This document shows positions 1 to 5,973 of a DNA stretch of 9,674 bases, one piece after another (position 1 is the stretch's first letter; every line of letters begins with the position of its first letter). The notes beneath the pieces were generated by a model. That model was not told where the DNA came from. It saw nothing but the letters and a program-made list of their open reading frames with translations, and made no database searches. Source of the DNA: Candidatus Anaerobutyricum stercoripullorum (GTDB lineage: Bacteria; Bacillota; Clostridia; Lachnospirales; Lachnospiraceae); assembly GCA_019114885.1 (NCBI GenBank), contig DXEQ01000058.1, positions 1 through 9,674 of the forward strand, in the 5' to 3' direction. The position numbers and the translations under genes were made by a program.

Positions 1-1566
1 GGAGGGTATCTCCGTATGCCGGCTTATGAGAGAATCGCCCTCGTCACGGAGGAAGGTTCCTTTGAGGAGTGGGACAGAGGACTTGTCAACACAAATCCGC
101 TCCGCATGAAGGAATATCCGGATAAGGTAAAGGCATTGCAGGAAAAGACCGGGCTGGATGAAGCTGTTGTGACCGGAAGGGCCAGAATCGGAGAAAACGA
201 GGTCGTCCTCATGGTCATGGACGGACGGTTTATGACCGCCAGCATGGGTGCCGTCGTGGGTGAGAAGATCACAAGAGGCATCGAGAAAGCCACAAGGGAG
301 AAGCTTCCGGTGGTGATCTTCACCTGTTCCGGCGGAGCCAGAATGCAGGAGGGTATGACATCCCTGATGCAGATGGCCAAGACTTCCGCCGCTCTGAAAA
401 GACACAGTGACGCGGGACTTCTGTACATTTCCGTGCTGACGGACCCGACCACCGGCGGCGTGACAGCCAGCTTCGCCACCCTGGGAGATATCATCCTGGC
501 GGAGCCGAAGGCTCTGGTCGGATTCGCCGGCCCTCGTGTTATAGAGCAGACGATCCATCAGAAGCTGCCGAAGGGCTTCCAGCGTTCCGAATTCCTGCTG
601 GATCACGGCTTTGTGGACCGTATTGTGGAGCGGCAGGATCTGAAAGAGGAACTGTGCCATATTCTGGACCTTCACCGGACCGGCAGCGCTGTCGGAGACA
701 CTGCGCTTAAGGATCTCAGTGAGGCGGTGAAGAAGCAGGGTAAATACAAAGCTCCATATCAGGTTTCCCTGGAACATGCCAAAGATAAGACGGCATGGGA
801 GCGTGTGCATCTGGCGCGGGCCAAGGGACGGCCGGTGGGCGAAGACTATATCCACGGTCTGTTTGATTCCTTTGTGGAGTTCCACGGAGACAGATATTTC
901 GGAGACGACCACTCTGTCTGCGGCGGTATCGCGCTGTTCCACGGGCAGCCGGTAACGGTCATCGCGCAGATGAAAGGAAAGAATACGCAGGAGAACATGG
1001 ACCGGAACTTTGGTATGCCGAATCCGGAAGGATACCGGAAGGCCCTTCGCCTCATGAAGCAGGCGGAGAAGTTCCATCGTCCGATCATCTGCTTTGTGGA
1101 TACACCGGGCGCTTTCCCGGGTATGGAGGCAGAAGAGCGGGGACAGGGCGAAGCCATCGCCTCCAACCTGTTTTACATGTCCGATCTGAAGACGCCGATC
1201 CTGTCGGTGCTCATCGGAGAGGGCGGCAGCGGCGGTGCGCTTGCCCTGGCGGTGGCCGATGAAGTCTGGGCGTTGGAGAATGCCATCTACTCCATCCTCT
1301 CACCGGAAGGCTTTGCGTCCATCCTCTGGAAAGACGCCAGCCTGGCGGAGAAAGCGGCCAAGGCCATGAAGCTGACCTCCTATGATCTCTATAAGGCGGG
1401 CTTCGTGGAGACGATCATTCCGGAACCGGAGACCTACACGCTGGATACCATGCTGGATATCTGTGAGAATCTGGACGAGATGATCTGCGCATTCCTGAAA
1501 GAGAAAATGAACCTGCCGACAGAAGAACTGATTGAAGCCCGTTACGCGCGTTTCCGCAGAATGTAG
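1..1566 (+). CDS. accDA: Fused acetyl-CoA carboxylase carboxyltransferase, beta-alpha (5' partial)
   Basis: Transfers the carboxyl group from carboxybiotin to acetyl-CoA, giving malonyl-CoA for fatty-acid synthesis in the cytoplasm. The first in-frame ATG is at 16, but the frame is open from base 1 and reads GGYLRMPAYERI. That is the tail of the AccD zinc ribbon followed by its usual continuation, so the true start and the zinc cysteines lie upstream of the window. Counting from the ATG at 16, the beta half spans about 1-245, with SGGARMQEG at 105-113 and an ASFATLGDIILAEP crotonase-type segment at 151-164. The alpha half follows from about 250, with GDRYFGDD at 291-298, NFGMPNPEGYRKALRLMK at 331-348, DTPGAFPG at 362-369, GEGGSGGALA at 401-410 and SPEGFASILWK at 429-439. 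The long helical N-terminus of stand-alone AccA is shortened to a linker. It is followed 21 nt later by the flavin oxidoreductase gene. The identification is secure. Confidence 0.96.
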   Translation, partial: GGYLRMPAYERIALVTEEGSFEEWDRGLVNTNPLRMKEYPDKVKALQEKTGLDEAVVTGRARIGENEVVLMVMDGRFMTASMGAVVGEKITRGIEKATREKLPVVIFTCSGGARMQEGMTSLMQMAKTSAALKRHSDAGLLYISVLTDPTTGGVTASFATLGDIILAEPKALVGFAGPRVIEQTIHQKLPKGFQRSEFLLDHGFVDRIVERQDLKEELCHILDLHRTGSAVGDTALKDLSEAVKKQGKYKAPYQVSLEHAKDKTAWERVHLARAKGRPVGEDYIHGLFDSFVEFHGDRYFGDDHSVCGGIALFHGQPVTVIAQMKGKNTQENMDRNFGMPNPEGYRKALRLMKQAEKFHRPIICFVDTPGAFPGMEAEERGQGEAIASNLFYMSDLKTPILSVLIGEGGSGGALALAVADEVWALENAIYSILSPEGFASILWKDASLAEKAAKAMKLTSYDLYKAGFVETIIPEPETYTLDTMLDICENLDEMICAFLKEKMNLPTEELIEARYARFRRM

Positions 1567-1587
1567 CGCAAAAAACTGGGGGTTAAT

Positions 1588-2655
1588 ATGGAGAGAAAAA
1601 CATTTACCATTGGAAAAAAAGAAGTGAAAGTCCCTCTGTTACAGGGAGGAATGGGCGTTGGTATCAGTCTGGGCGGTCTGGCCGGGGCTGTTGCGAAGGA
1701 AGGAGCTGTGGGAATCATTTCCGCAGCCCATCCCGGGTACCGGGAGCCGGATTTCTATCAGAATCCCATCGAGGCCAACAAGAGAGCCATTCATTCTGAG
1801 ATGAAGAAGGCCCGCGCCATCGCGCCGGACGGCATCATTGGCTTTAACATTATGGTGGCGATGAATCATTATGAAGAGTATGTCCGGGAAATCGTGAAGG
1901 CCGGGGCGGATATCATCGTATCCGGAGCCGGACTTCCGGCGGACCTTCCGGCGTACACGAAAGACAGCGGCGTCGCCATCGCGCCGATCGTCTCCACGGA
2001 GAAGTCTGCCAAGGTCATCTTAAAATACTGGGACAGAAAGTATAAATGCACGGCCGATCTTCTGGTGATCGAAGGCCCTTGGGCCGGTGGTCATCTGGGA
2101 TTCCATCCGGATCAGCTTTCCACATTTACAAGGGAAAGCTATGACGAGGAGGTCAGAAAGATACTGGCTGTGGTCCGTAAATACGAGGAGAAGTACGGAC
2201 ACAAGATCCCGGTCGTTCTGGCAGGAGGCATCCGGAACCATGACGATTATGTGCACGCCATGAGTCTCGGGGTGGACGGCATTCAGGTGGCGACCCGATT
2301 CGTGACCACCGTGGAATGTGACGCCGATGAGAGATACAAAAATGCCTATATCCGGGCCAATAAGGAAGACATCGAGATCGTAAAAAGTCCGGTGGGTATG
2401 CCGGGAAGAGCCATCCACAATGCGCTGATGGATAAGGTCGCTTCCAGCGTCCGCGTACCGGCAGTCCGTTGTCTCAACTGTATCCATACCTGTAACCCGG
2501 CCACTACACCGTACTGTATCACCGACGCGCTGATCCACGCGGCAAAGGGAGAACTGGATGAAGCCCTTCTCTTCTGCGGCGGCATGGCCTATGAGGCGGA
2601 TCACATCGGGACAGTGAAGGAAGTGATTGATTCTTTTCGCTTTTTTGAGGATTAA
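1588..2655 (+). CDS. FMN-dependent oxidoreductase, nitronate monooxygenase / FabK-like family
   Basis: A 355-residue TIM-barrel flavoprotein of the 2-nitropropane dioxygenase family, which includes nitronate monooxygenases and the enoyl-ACP reductase FabK. Visible signatures are LLQGGMGVGISLGGLAGAVA near the N-terminus (17-36), GGHLGFHP at 167-174, and the FMN phosphate-binding stretch AGGIRNHDD at 212-220 followed by GVDGIQVATRF at 228-238. The C-terminal region carries four cysteines, C295, C298, C302 and C310 (C-x2-C-x3-C-x7-C), which could hold a metal or Fe-S cluster. At 355 residues it is longer than typical FabK (about 320). The start is supported by a GGGGG-type ribosome binding site at 1578-1582, 5 nt before the ATG. 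Its place between accDA and a MarR regulator argues for a lipid-synthesis role such as enoyl reduction, but sequence alone cannot separate that from nitronate oxidation. Confidence 0.85.
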   Translation: MERKTFTIGKKEVKVPLLQGGMGVGISLGGLAGAVAKEGAVGIISAAHPGYREPDFYQNPIEANKRAIHSEMKKARAIAPDGIIGFNIMVAMNHYEEYVREIVKAGADIIVSGAGLPADLPAYTKDSGVAIAPIVSTEKSAKVILKYWDRKYKCTADLLVIEGPWAGGHLGFHPDQLSTFTRESYDEEVRKILAVVRKYEEKYGHKIPVVLAGGIRNHDDYVHAMSLGVDGIQVATRFVTTVECDADERYKNAYIRANKEDIEIVKSPVGMPGRAIHNALMDKVASSVRVPAVRCLNCIHTCNPATTPYCITDALIHAAKGELDEALLFCGGMAYEADHIGTVKEVIDSFRFFED

Positions 2656-2667
2656 GGAAGTAAAAGC

Positions 2668-3117
2668 ATGGATGAATTAAGAAACACGATCAATACAATG
2701 CTGGTCAATACGTTTCATGAAATATTGGATTTGGAAGAAAAAGCGATCATTACAGATAAGTTCAGAGATATCAGCAATAATGACATGCATATTATTGAGG
2801 CAATCGGGGAGGACTCCGGAGCCAGAATGACCGATATAGCAAAGAAGCTCAATATTACCGTCGGTTCTCTGACAACATCCATGAACAGTCTGGTAAAAAA
2901 AGGATACGTAGCTCGAAAACGCAGCGAAAACGACCGCCGCGTTGTAAATATATATCTTCGCGAAAAGGGAGTGGAGGCATACGAACACCACAAACAGTTC
3001 CACCGGGAGATGACGGACGCCCTCGTCAACAGTCTGACCCCGGAGGAACTGAACGTGTGGATGAAGAGTCTCAATGCGCTGACAGAATTCTTCCAGTCCC
3101 ACAGGGAACAGAAATAG
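2668..3117 (+). CDS. MarR-family transcriptional regulator, FabT-like by context
   Basis: A 149-residue winged helix-turn-helix repressor. N- and C-terminal helices (about 1-30 and 105-147) would form the dimer interface. The DNA-binding core runs from about 38 to 98: MTDIAKKLNITVGSLTTSMN (54-73) contains the recognition helix, and RKRSENDRRVVNIYL (83-97) is the wing with the conserved D-x-R/DRR element. The start has AAGGAAG at 2654-2660, and the gene begins 12 nt after the oxidoreductase stop, so it is cotranscribed. In streptococci the MarR protein FabT represses the fatty-acid genes it lies among. A like role here is inferred from position only, because the operon promoter is outside the window. 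Its coding sequence looks more AT-rich than accDA, with ATA and AAT codons and an AATATATAT stretch. Confidence 0.9.
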   Translation: MDELRNTINTMLVNTFHEILDLEEKAIITDKFRDISNNDMHIIEAIGEDSGARMTDIAKKLNITVGSLTTSMNSLVKKGYVARKRSENDRRVVNIYLREKGVEAYEHHKQFHREMTDALVNSLTPEELNVWMKSLNALTEFFQSHREQK

Positions 3118-3133
3118 AAAAAGAGATAGAAAA

Positions 3134-3192
3134 GCACTGCGCGGAATCCGCCGACAAAAGCGGAAAAGACCGGGGCAGTGTTTTTCTGTTTT
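3134..3192 (+). terminator. Intrinsic terminator closing the fatty-acid operon
   Basis: CACTGC at 3135-3140 pairs with GCAGTG at 3175-3180, and G3134·T3181 plus flanking A-T pairs can extend the base. An inner hairpin TCCGC (3147-3151) with GCGGA (3160-3164) fits within the loop, and an alternative inner pairing GCGG/CCGC is also possible. The stem is followed by TTTTTCTGTTTT. It begins 17 nt after the MarR stop codon. This is read from the sequence; folding energy was not computed. Confidence 0.8.
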
Positions 3193-3272
3193 GTCCGGGA
3201 CGGGACACAGTGAACAAAAGATGTCAGTCGATGTGTCAGAAAATGTAATCAGGTTTTTTTAAGGAGAGTGCA
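3193..3272 (+). promoter_or_regulatory. Leader of the pseudouridine synthase gene; start site and weak promoter candidate
   Basis: The stretch between the terminator and the GTG start must contain any promoter for the next gene. The best -10 candidate is TGTAAT at 3244-3249, but its -35 (TGTCAG at 3222-3227, 16 nt spacing) is a poor match, so the promoter is uncertain. AAGGAGAG at 3261-3268, 4 nt before GTG at 3273, is a strong ribosome binding site and decides the GTG start. Confidence 0.3.
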
Positions 3273-4439
3273 GTGTCACAGATACATTACTTTACCTACA
3301 CAATAACAAAAGAGGAGGAGGGGCAGCCGGTCCGCGCTGTCCTGTATGGCGGGATGGAGCTGAGCACCCGCAAGATCCGCTCCCTGAAAAAGATGCCGGA
3401 CGGTATCCTTCTGGACGGCAGGCCCGTCACAGTGCGTGAGATCGTGGCGGCAGGGCAGCGGCTGCAGATCCGGATGGAAGACGATGCCGTCAGCTTGCCG
3501 CTTCCTGTGGGGGACGCTGTGCCGTCCCGGGGACAGGGTGGGGCGTCAGAGAATATGAGAACCGTTGCTACCCATGGAGAAAAGGAAAGATGTTTGGATG
3601 ACCATCTACGAATCCTGTATGAGGACGCTGACCTGTTGTTTGTCAACAAACCGTCCGGCATGGTCTGCCACCCCTCAAAAGGACATCGGGGTGACAGTAT
3701 CTACGACCAGATCCGTGCCTATTATGGCAGGACCGGCCAGAATGCCGGCGTTCACCTGTTTGGCCGTCTGGACAAGGACACCTCCGGCATTGTCGGTATC
3801 GCCAAAAACAAGATGACAGCCGACCGGATGCAGCGGCAGAGGCAGCAGGGACGCTTTCAGAAAGAATATCTGGCACTGGTATGGGGACAGCCCTCGGCGA
3901 CCTCCGGCACCATCACCATCCCCATGGAAGAGGACCGGAGCGCCGGATATCTGAGAATGCGGGCGGGGACCGGGCCGGCCGCCAAATCGGCGGTGACCCA
4001 TTATACCGTCGTTACTGGCCGGGATGGGATGGACTCGTGTGGTGAAAACAGTCTGCCGGCAGAAAACAGATCATGGCTCCTATGTGAAAACAGGCCGTGG
4101 ACCCTTTGCCGCGTCAATATTGAGACCGGCCGTACCCATCAGATTCGTTTTCACATGGCGGCCATCGGCTGTCCTCTGGCAGGCGACGCACTGTATGGAA
4201 ACTTATTCGCGAATGTGGAAAAGGAACGGCCCGGAGCGAAGCGGGATGAAGCGGCGCAGCAAGGTTCGGCCCGGCAGGGCCCGGCACAGCAGAAAGACAC
4301 GCCGTCCGGCCAACCGGAGCATCCACAGATCTGTCGCGCGGCGCTCCACGCCTGGAAGGTCACCTTTCTTCATCCCTATGAGGGACGGGAGATAACCGTG
4401 ACCGCTCCGCTGCCGGAGGATATGCGGGCAGCCATCTGA
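3273..4439 (+). CDS. RluA-family RNA pseudouridine synthase
   Basis: Isomerises specific uridines in rRNA or tRNA to pseudouridine. It is 388 residues, larger than most family members (about 300-325). An S4-like RNA-binding segment occupies about 15-68 (STRKIRSLKK, GILLDGRPVTVREIV, GQRLQIRM). The catalytic domain starts near 112 with ILYEDADLLFVNKPSGMVCHP. GRLDKDTSG at 164-172 contains the expected catalytic Asp167, with Gly in place of the more common His at the start of the motif. KEYLALVWG (198-205) and ETGRTHQIRFHMAAIGCPLAGD (284-305) are the other family motifs. Three low-complexity insertions, about 82-107, 250-275 and 314-352, account for the extra length. It starts with GTG after AAGGAGAG. 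A 35-nt gap without a visible terminator separates it from the next small gene. The target uridine cannot be told from the sequence. Confidence 0.92.
   Translation: MSQIHYFTYTITKEEEGQPVRAVLYGGMELSTRKIRSLKKMPDGILLDGRPVTVREIVAAGQRLQIRMEDDAVSLPLPVGDAVPSRGQGGASENMRTVATHGEKERCLDDHLRILYEDADLLFVNKPSGMVCHPSKGHRGDSIYDQIRAYYGRTGQNAGVHLFGRLDKDTSGIVGIAKNKMTADRMQRQRQQGRFQKEYLALVWGQPSATSGTITIPMEEDRSAGYLRMRAGTGPAAKSAVTHYTVVTGRDGMDSCGENSLPAENRSWLLCENRPWTLCRVNIETGRTHQIRFHMAAIGCPLAGDALYGNLFANVEKERPGAKRDEAAQQGSARQGPAQQKDTPSGQPEHPQICRAALHAWKVTFLHPYEGREITVTAPLPEDMRAAI
4044..4093 (+). repeat. Three in-frame copies of GAAAACAG inside the pseudouridine synthase gene
   Basis: GAAAACAG occurs at 4044-4051, 4062-4069 and 4086-4093. 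The spacings of 18 and 24 nt are multiples of three, so each copy is read in the same frame as Glu-Asn. The copies fall in one of the protein's non-conserved insertions, giving the peptide pattern ENS, ENRSW, ENRPW. They look like products of small in-frame duplications. Confidence 0.6.
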
Positions 4440-4474
4440 CGTTTGTTGCAAAGAGACAGAGAGAGGAGAAAAAA

Positions 4475-4669
4475 ATGCGTCCACCAGAAATTACACATTC
4501 CACAAGAGAAGAACGTTACCAGTATATCGCGGAGACATTCCGGTGCAGGCACAATTGTGAACTCTGCGGTATCTGTCAGGTCTATGGAGGGAAAGAGCCG
4601 TTGATCGTCTATGAAGATTACATCGAAGGAAAAGAAGACTTTTATGAGATCAGCAGGCGATACAGATAG
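4475..4669 (+). CDS. 64-residue cysteine-motif protein of unknown function
   Basis: I do not recognise this protein. The start is well supported by GAGAGGAGAA at 4461-4470 just before the ATG. It is soluble, with no signal peptide or membrane segment. The centre reads FRCRHNCELCGICQVYGG with C24, C28, C31 and C34 (C-x3-C-x2-C-x2-C) plus H26, which could bind zinc or an Fe-S cluster. The first three cysteines have the C-x3-C-x2-C spacing of radical SAM enzymes, but the protein is far too short to be one. The rest is acidic and aromatic: ERYQYIAETF before the cysteines and VYEDYIEGKEDFYEISRRYR after. It lies 35 nt after the pseudouridine synthase, so is probably cotranscribed with it. The ordered codons, good ribosome binding site and clear cysteine motif make a real gene likely. 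Confidence 0.75.
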   Translation: MRPPEITHSTREERYQYIAETFRCRHNCELCGICQVYGGKEPLIVYEDYIEGKEDFYEISRRYR

Positions 4670-4700
4670 CCAGCCGGTCTAAGCGGCAGCCGCACATATT

Positions 4701-4755
4701 CTCCCGGACTGCATACACTGATTAGGAATCAGGTATGTAGTTTCGGGAGTTTTTT
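4701..4755 (+). promoter_or_regulatory. Long hairpin plus T-tract abutting the lipoprotein start codon (terminator or attenuator)
   Basis: CTCCCG (4701-4706) pairs with CGGGAG (4744-4749). Pairing continues with G4707·T4743 and A4708-T4742, then CTGCATAC (4709-4716) with GTATGTAG (4733-4740), then CTGATT (4718-4723) with AATCAG (4727-4732), closing on the triloop AGG. Only T4741 and A4717 are bulged. Six T residues follow (4750-4755), and the next base begins the ATG of the lipoprotein gene. The hairpin has terminator form for the upstream transcript. However, GGGAG at 4745-4749, the only good ribosome binding site for the downstream gene, lies in its 3' arm, so the structure may also control that gene. 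Confidence 0.75.
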
Positions 4756-5772
4756 ATGATGGATAAGAAAAAAGGAAGAAGTTTTGGCAGAATGGCGGCT
4801 GTGATTTCAGTGGGAGCCGTTCTGCTGGCGGCTGCGGGACTGGCCGGCTGCGCCAGCCCGAAAACCAATCTTAAGACGCTGCGCCTCAACGAGGTGGCCC
4901 ATTCCATTTTTTATGCGCCGCAGTATGTGGCTATGGAACTGGGATATTTTGAGGATGAGGGGATCAATCTGGAAGTACAGACGGGGTTTGGCGCCGATAA
5001 GAGCGCCACGGCGGTTATCAGCGGCGACGCCGATATCGCCCTCATGGGACCGGAGGCCACCATTTATCAGTATAATGAGGGAAATGAGAATTATCTGATC
5101 AACTTTGCGCAGCTTACCCAGCGGGCGGGCAACTTTGTGGTCAGCCGGACGAAGGAAGACGATTTTCAGTGGGAAGATCTGAAGGGAAAAGAAGTGATCG
5201 GCGGACGGCCGGGCGGGATGCCGGAGATGGTGTTTGAGTATGTGTTAAAGAAACATAACATCGATCCACATAAGGACGTCAATCTGGTACAGAATATCGA
5301 CTTTGCCAACACCTCCGGAGCCTTTGTGGGCGGCACCGGAGACTATACGGTGGAGTTTGAGCCGTCGGCAACTATGATCGAGGAAGAGGGTGCCGGATAC
5401 GTGGTCGCTTCCGTGGGAACGGAGAGCGGCTATGTGCCGTACACTGCCTACAGCACCACGAAGGAGTTTCTGGCGAAGAACAAAGAACTCCTCCAGTCCT
5501 TCACAAAGGCCATTGAAAAAGGGCAGAAATATGTGGAGGAACACACGGCGGCGGAGGTGGCAGAAGTGATCGCGCCGCAGTTTAAGGAGACCGATGAGAA
5601 AACCATTGAGAAGATCATCGCCCGCTATGCTGAGCAGGACAGCTATAAGACGGACACCTTATTTGAGGAAGACAGTTTCACGCTGATTCAGGATATTCTG
5701 GAGGAAGCGGGAGAGCTTTCGGAGCGCGCGCCATATGAGGAACTGGTGACGACGGAATTTTCCGGGAAATAA
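4756..5772 (+). CDS. NMT1/THI5-like ABC-transporter substrate-binding lipoprotein
   Basis: An extracellular solute-binding protein anchored to the membrane by lipid. Residues 1-31 form a lipoprotein signal: a basic start MMDKKKGRSFGR, a hydrophobic core AAVISVGAVLLAAAGLAG and the lipobox LAGC with Cys32. The mature part follows the periplasmic-binding fold of the NMT1/SsuA/TauA/ThiY group: LRLNEVAHSIFYAPQYVAMELGYFEDEGI near the N-terminus, a SGDADIALMGPEA segment, DLKGKEVIGGRPGG, and a helical C-terminus. Relatives bind thiamine precursors, sulfonates, taurine, riboflavin or nitrate, and the ligand here is unknown. Either ATG 4756 or 4759 may be used; both keep the lysine-rich signal. A later start at 4792 would lose the positive charges. 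No permease or ATPase gene lies within the window, so its transporter partners are elsewhere or it is an orphan. A hairpin immediately precedes the start. Confidence 0.88.
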   Translation: MMDKKKGRSFGRMAAVISVGAVLLAAAGLAGCASPKTNLKTLRLNEVAHSIFYAPQYVAMELGYFEDEGINLEVQTGFGADKSATAVISGDADIALMGPEATIYQYNEGNENYLINFAQLTQRAGNFVVSRTKEDDFQWEDLKGKEVIGGRPGGMPEMVFEYVLKKHNIDPHKDVNLVQNIDFANTSGAFVGGTGDYTVEFEPSATMIEEEGAGYVVASVGTESGYVPYTAYSTTKEFLAKNKELLQSFTKAIEKGQKYVEEHTAAEVAEVIAPQFKETDEKTIEKIIARYAEQDSYKTDTLFEEDSFTLIQDILEEAGELSERAPYEELVTTEFSGK

Positions 5773-5826
5773 ACGGTAGCGGAGATCCGGCGGGCAGAGA
5801 TGCCGTGAAATTCTTCGGGAAATAAA
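5754..5826 (+). repeat. 20-nt imperfect direct repeat at and after the lipoprotein stop codon
   Basis: Positions 5754-5773 and 5807-5826 match at 17 of 20 bases and share the exact 11-mer CGGGAAATAAA (5763-5773 and 5816-5826). The first copy contains the TAA stop of the lipoprotein gene; the second lies 53 nt downstream in another frame. It may be a remnant of a small local duplication of the gene's 3' end. Confidence 0.5.
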
Positions 5827-5834
5827 ATGTGTGG

Positions 5835-5873
5835 AACAGCCCCTGACAGCCAGATCGCTGCGGGGCTGTTTAA
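5835..5873 (+). terminator. Probable terminator after the lipoprotein gene
   Basis: AACAGCCCC (5835-5843) pairs perfectly with GGGGCTGTT (5862-5870). An inner CAGC (5847-5850) with GCTG (5857-5860) can extend the stem. The T-tract is short, essentially TTT at the end of the stem and after it, so termination may be incomplete. It lies 63 nt after the lipoprotein stop and ahead of the next gene's promoter, which fits a terminator. Confidence 0.65.
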
Positions 5874-5886
5874 GATTACACGGTCA

Positions 5887-5943
5887 GAATTGGTGAATTC
5901 TTATAAAAATAACCTGTTTTTATGTAAATTTTTGTGCTATAAT
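5887..5943 (+). promoter_or_regulatory. Promoter of the aldose epimerase-like gene, with upstream palindrome
   Basis: A consensus -10 TATAAT sits at 5938-5943, preceded by TGC at 5935-5937, making an extended -10. The matching -35 at about 5915-5920 is TGTTTT, a weak match, which is usual for extended -10 promoters. Just upstream, GAATT (5887-5891) and AATTC (5896-5900) form an inverted repeat around GGTG that could bind a regulator. The region 5871-5940 is AT-rich. Confidence 0.75.
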
Positions 5944-5973
5944 ATAGTCACTTTAAACGTAGGAGGGATTACT

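Noticed and set aside
2020..2604. Open frame of 194 codons on the minus strand inside the flavin oxidoreductase gene
   Set aside because: It is a mirror of a well-conserved coding sequence, without domain signals or a start context.
3057..3248. 63-codon frame overlapping the MarR 3' end and terminator
   Set aside because: Much of it is the terminator hairpin and T-tract, and its start lies inside the MarR gene in another frame.
4670..4755. TPP, FMN or similar known riboswitch upstream of the binding lipoprotein
   Set aside because: None of the conserved aptamer sequences I know is visible, and the leader is short. Only the hairpin and a small GCGG/CCGC stem at 4683-4693 are present.
5827..5973. 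N-terminal extension of the epimerase-like protein from ATG 5827
   Set aside because: It would contain the terminator hairpin at 5835-5870 and the TATAAT promoter at 5938. Homology and AGGAGGG point to ATG 5974.
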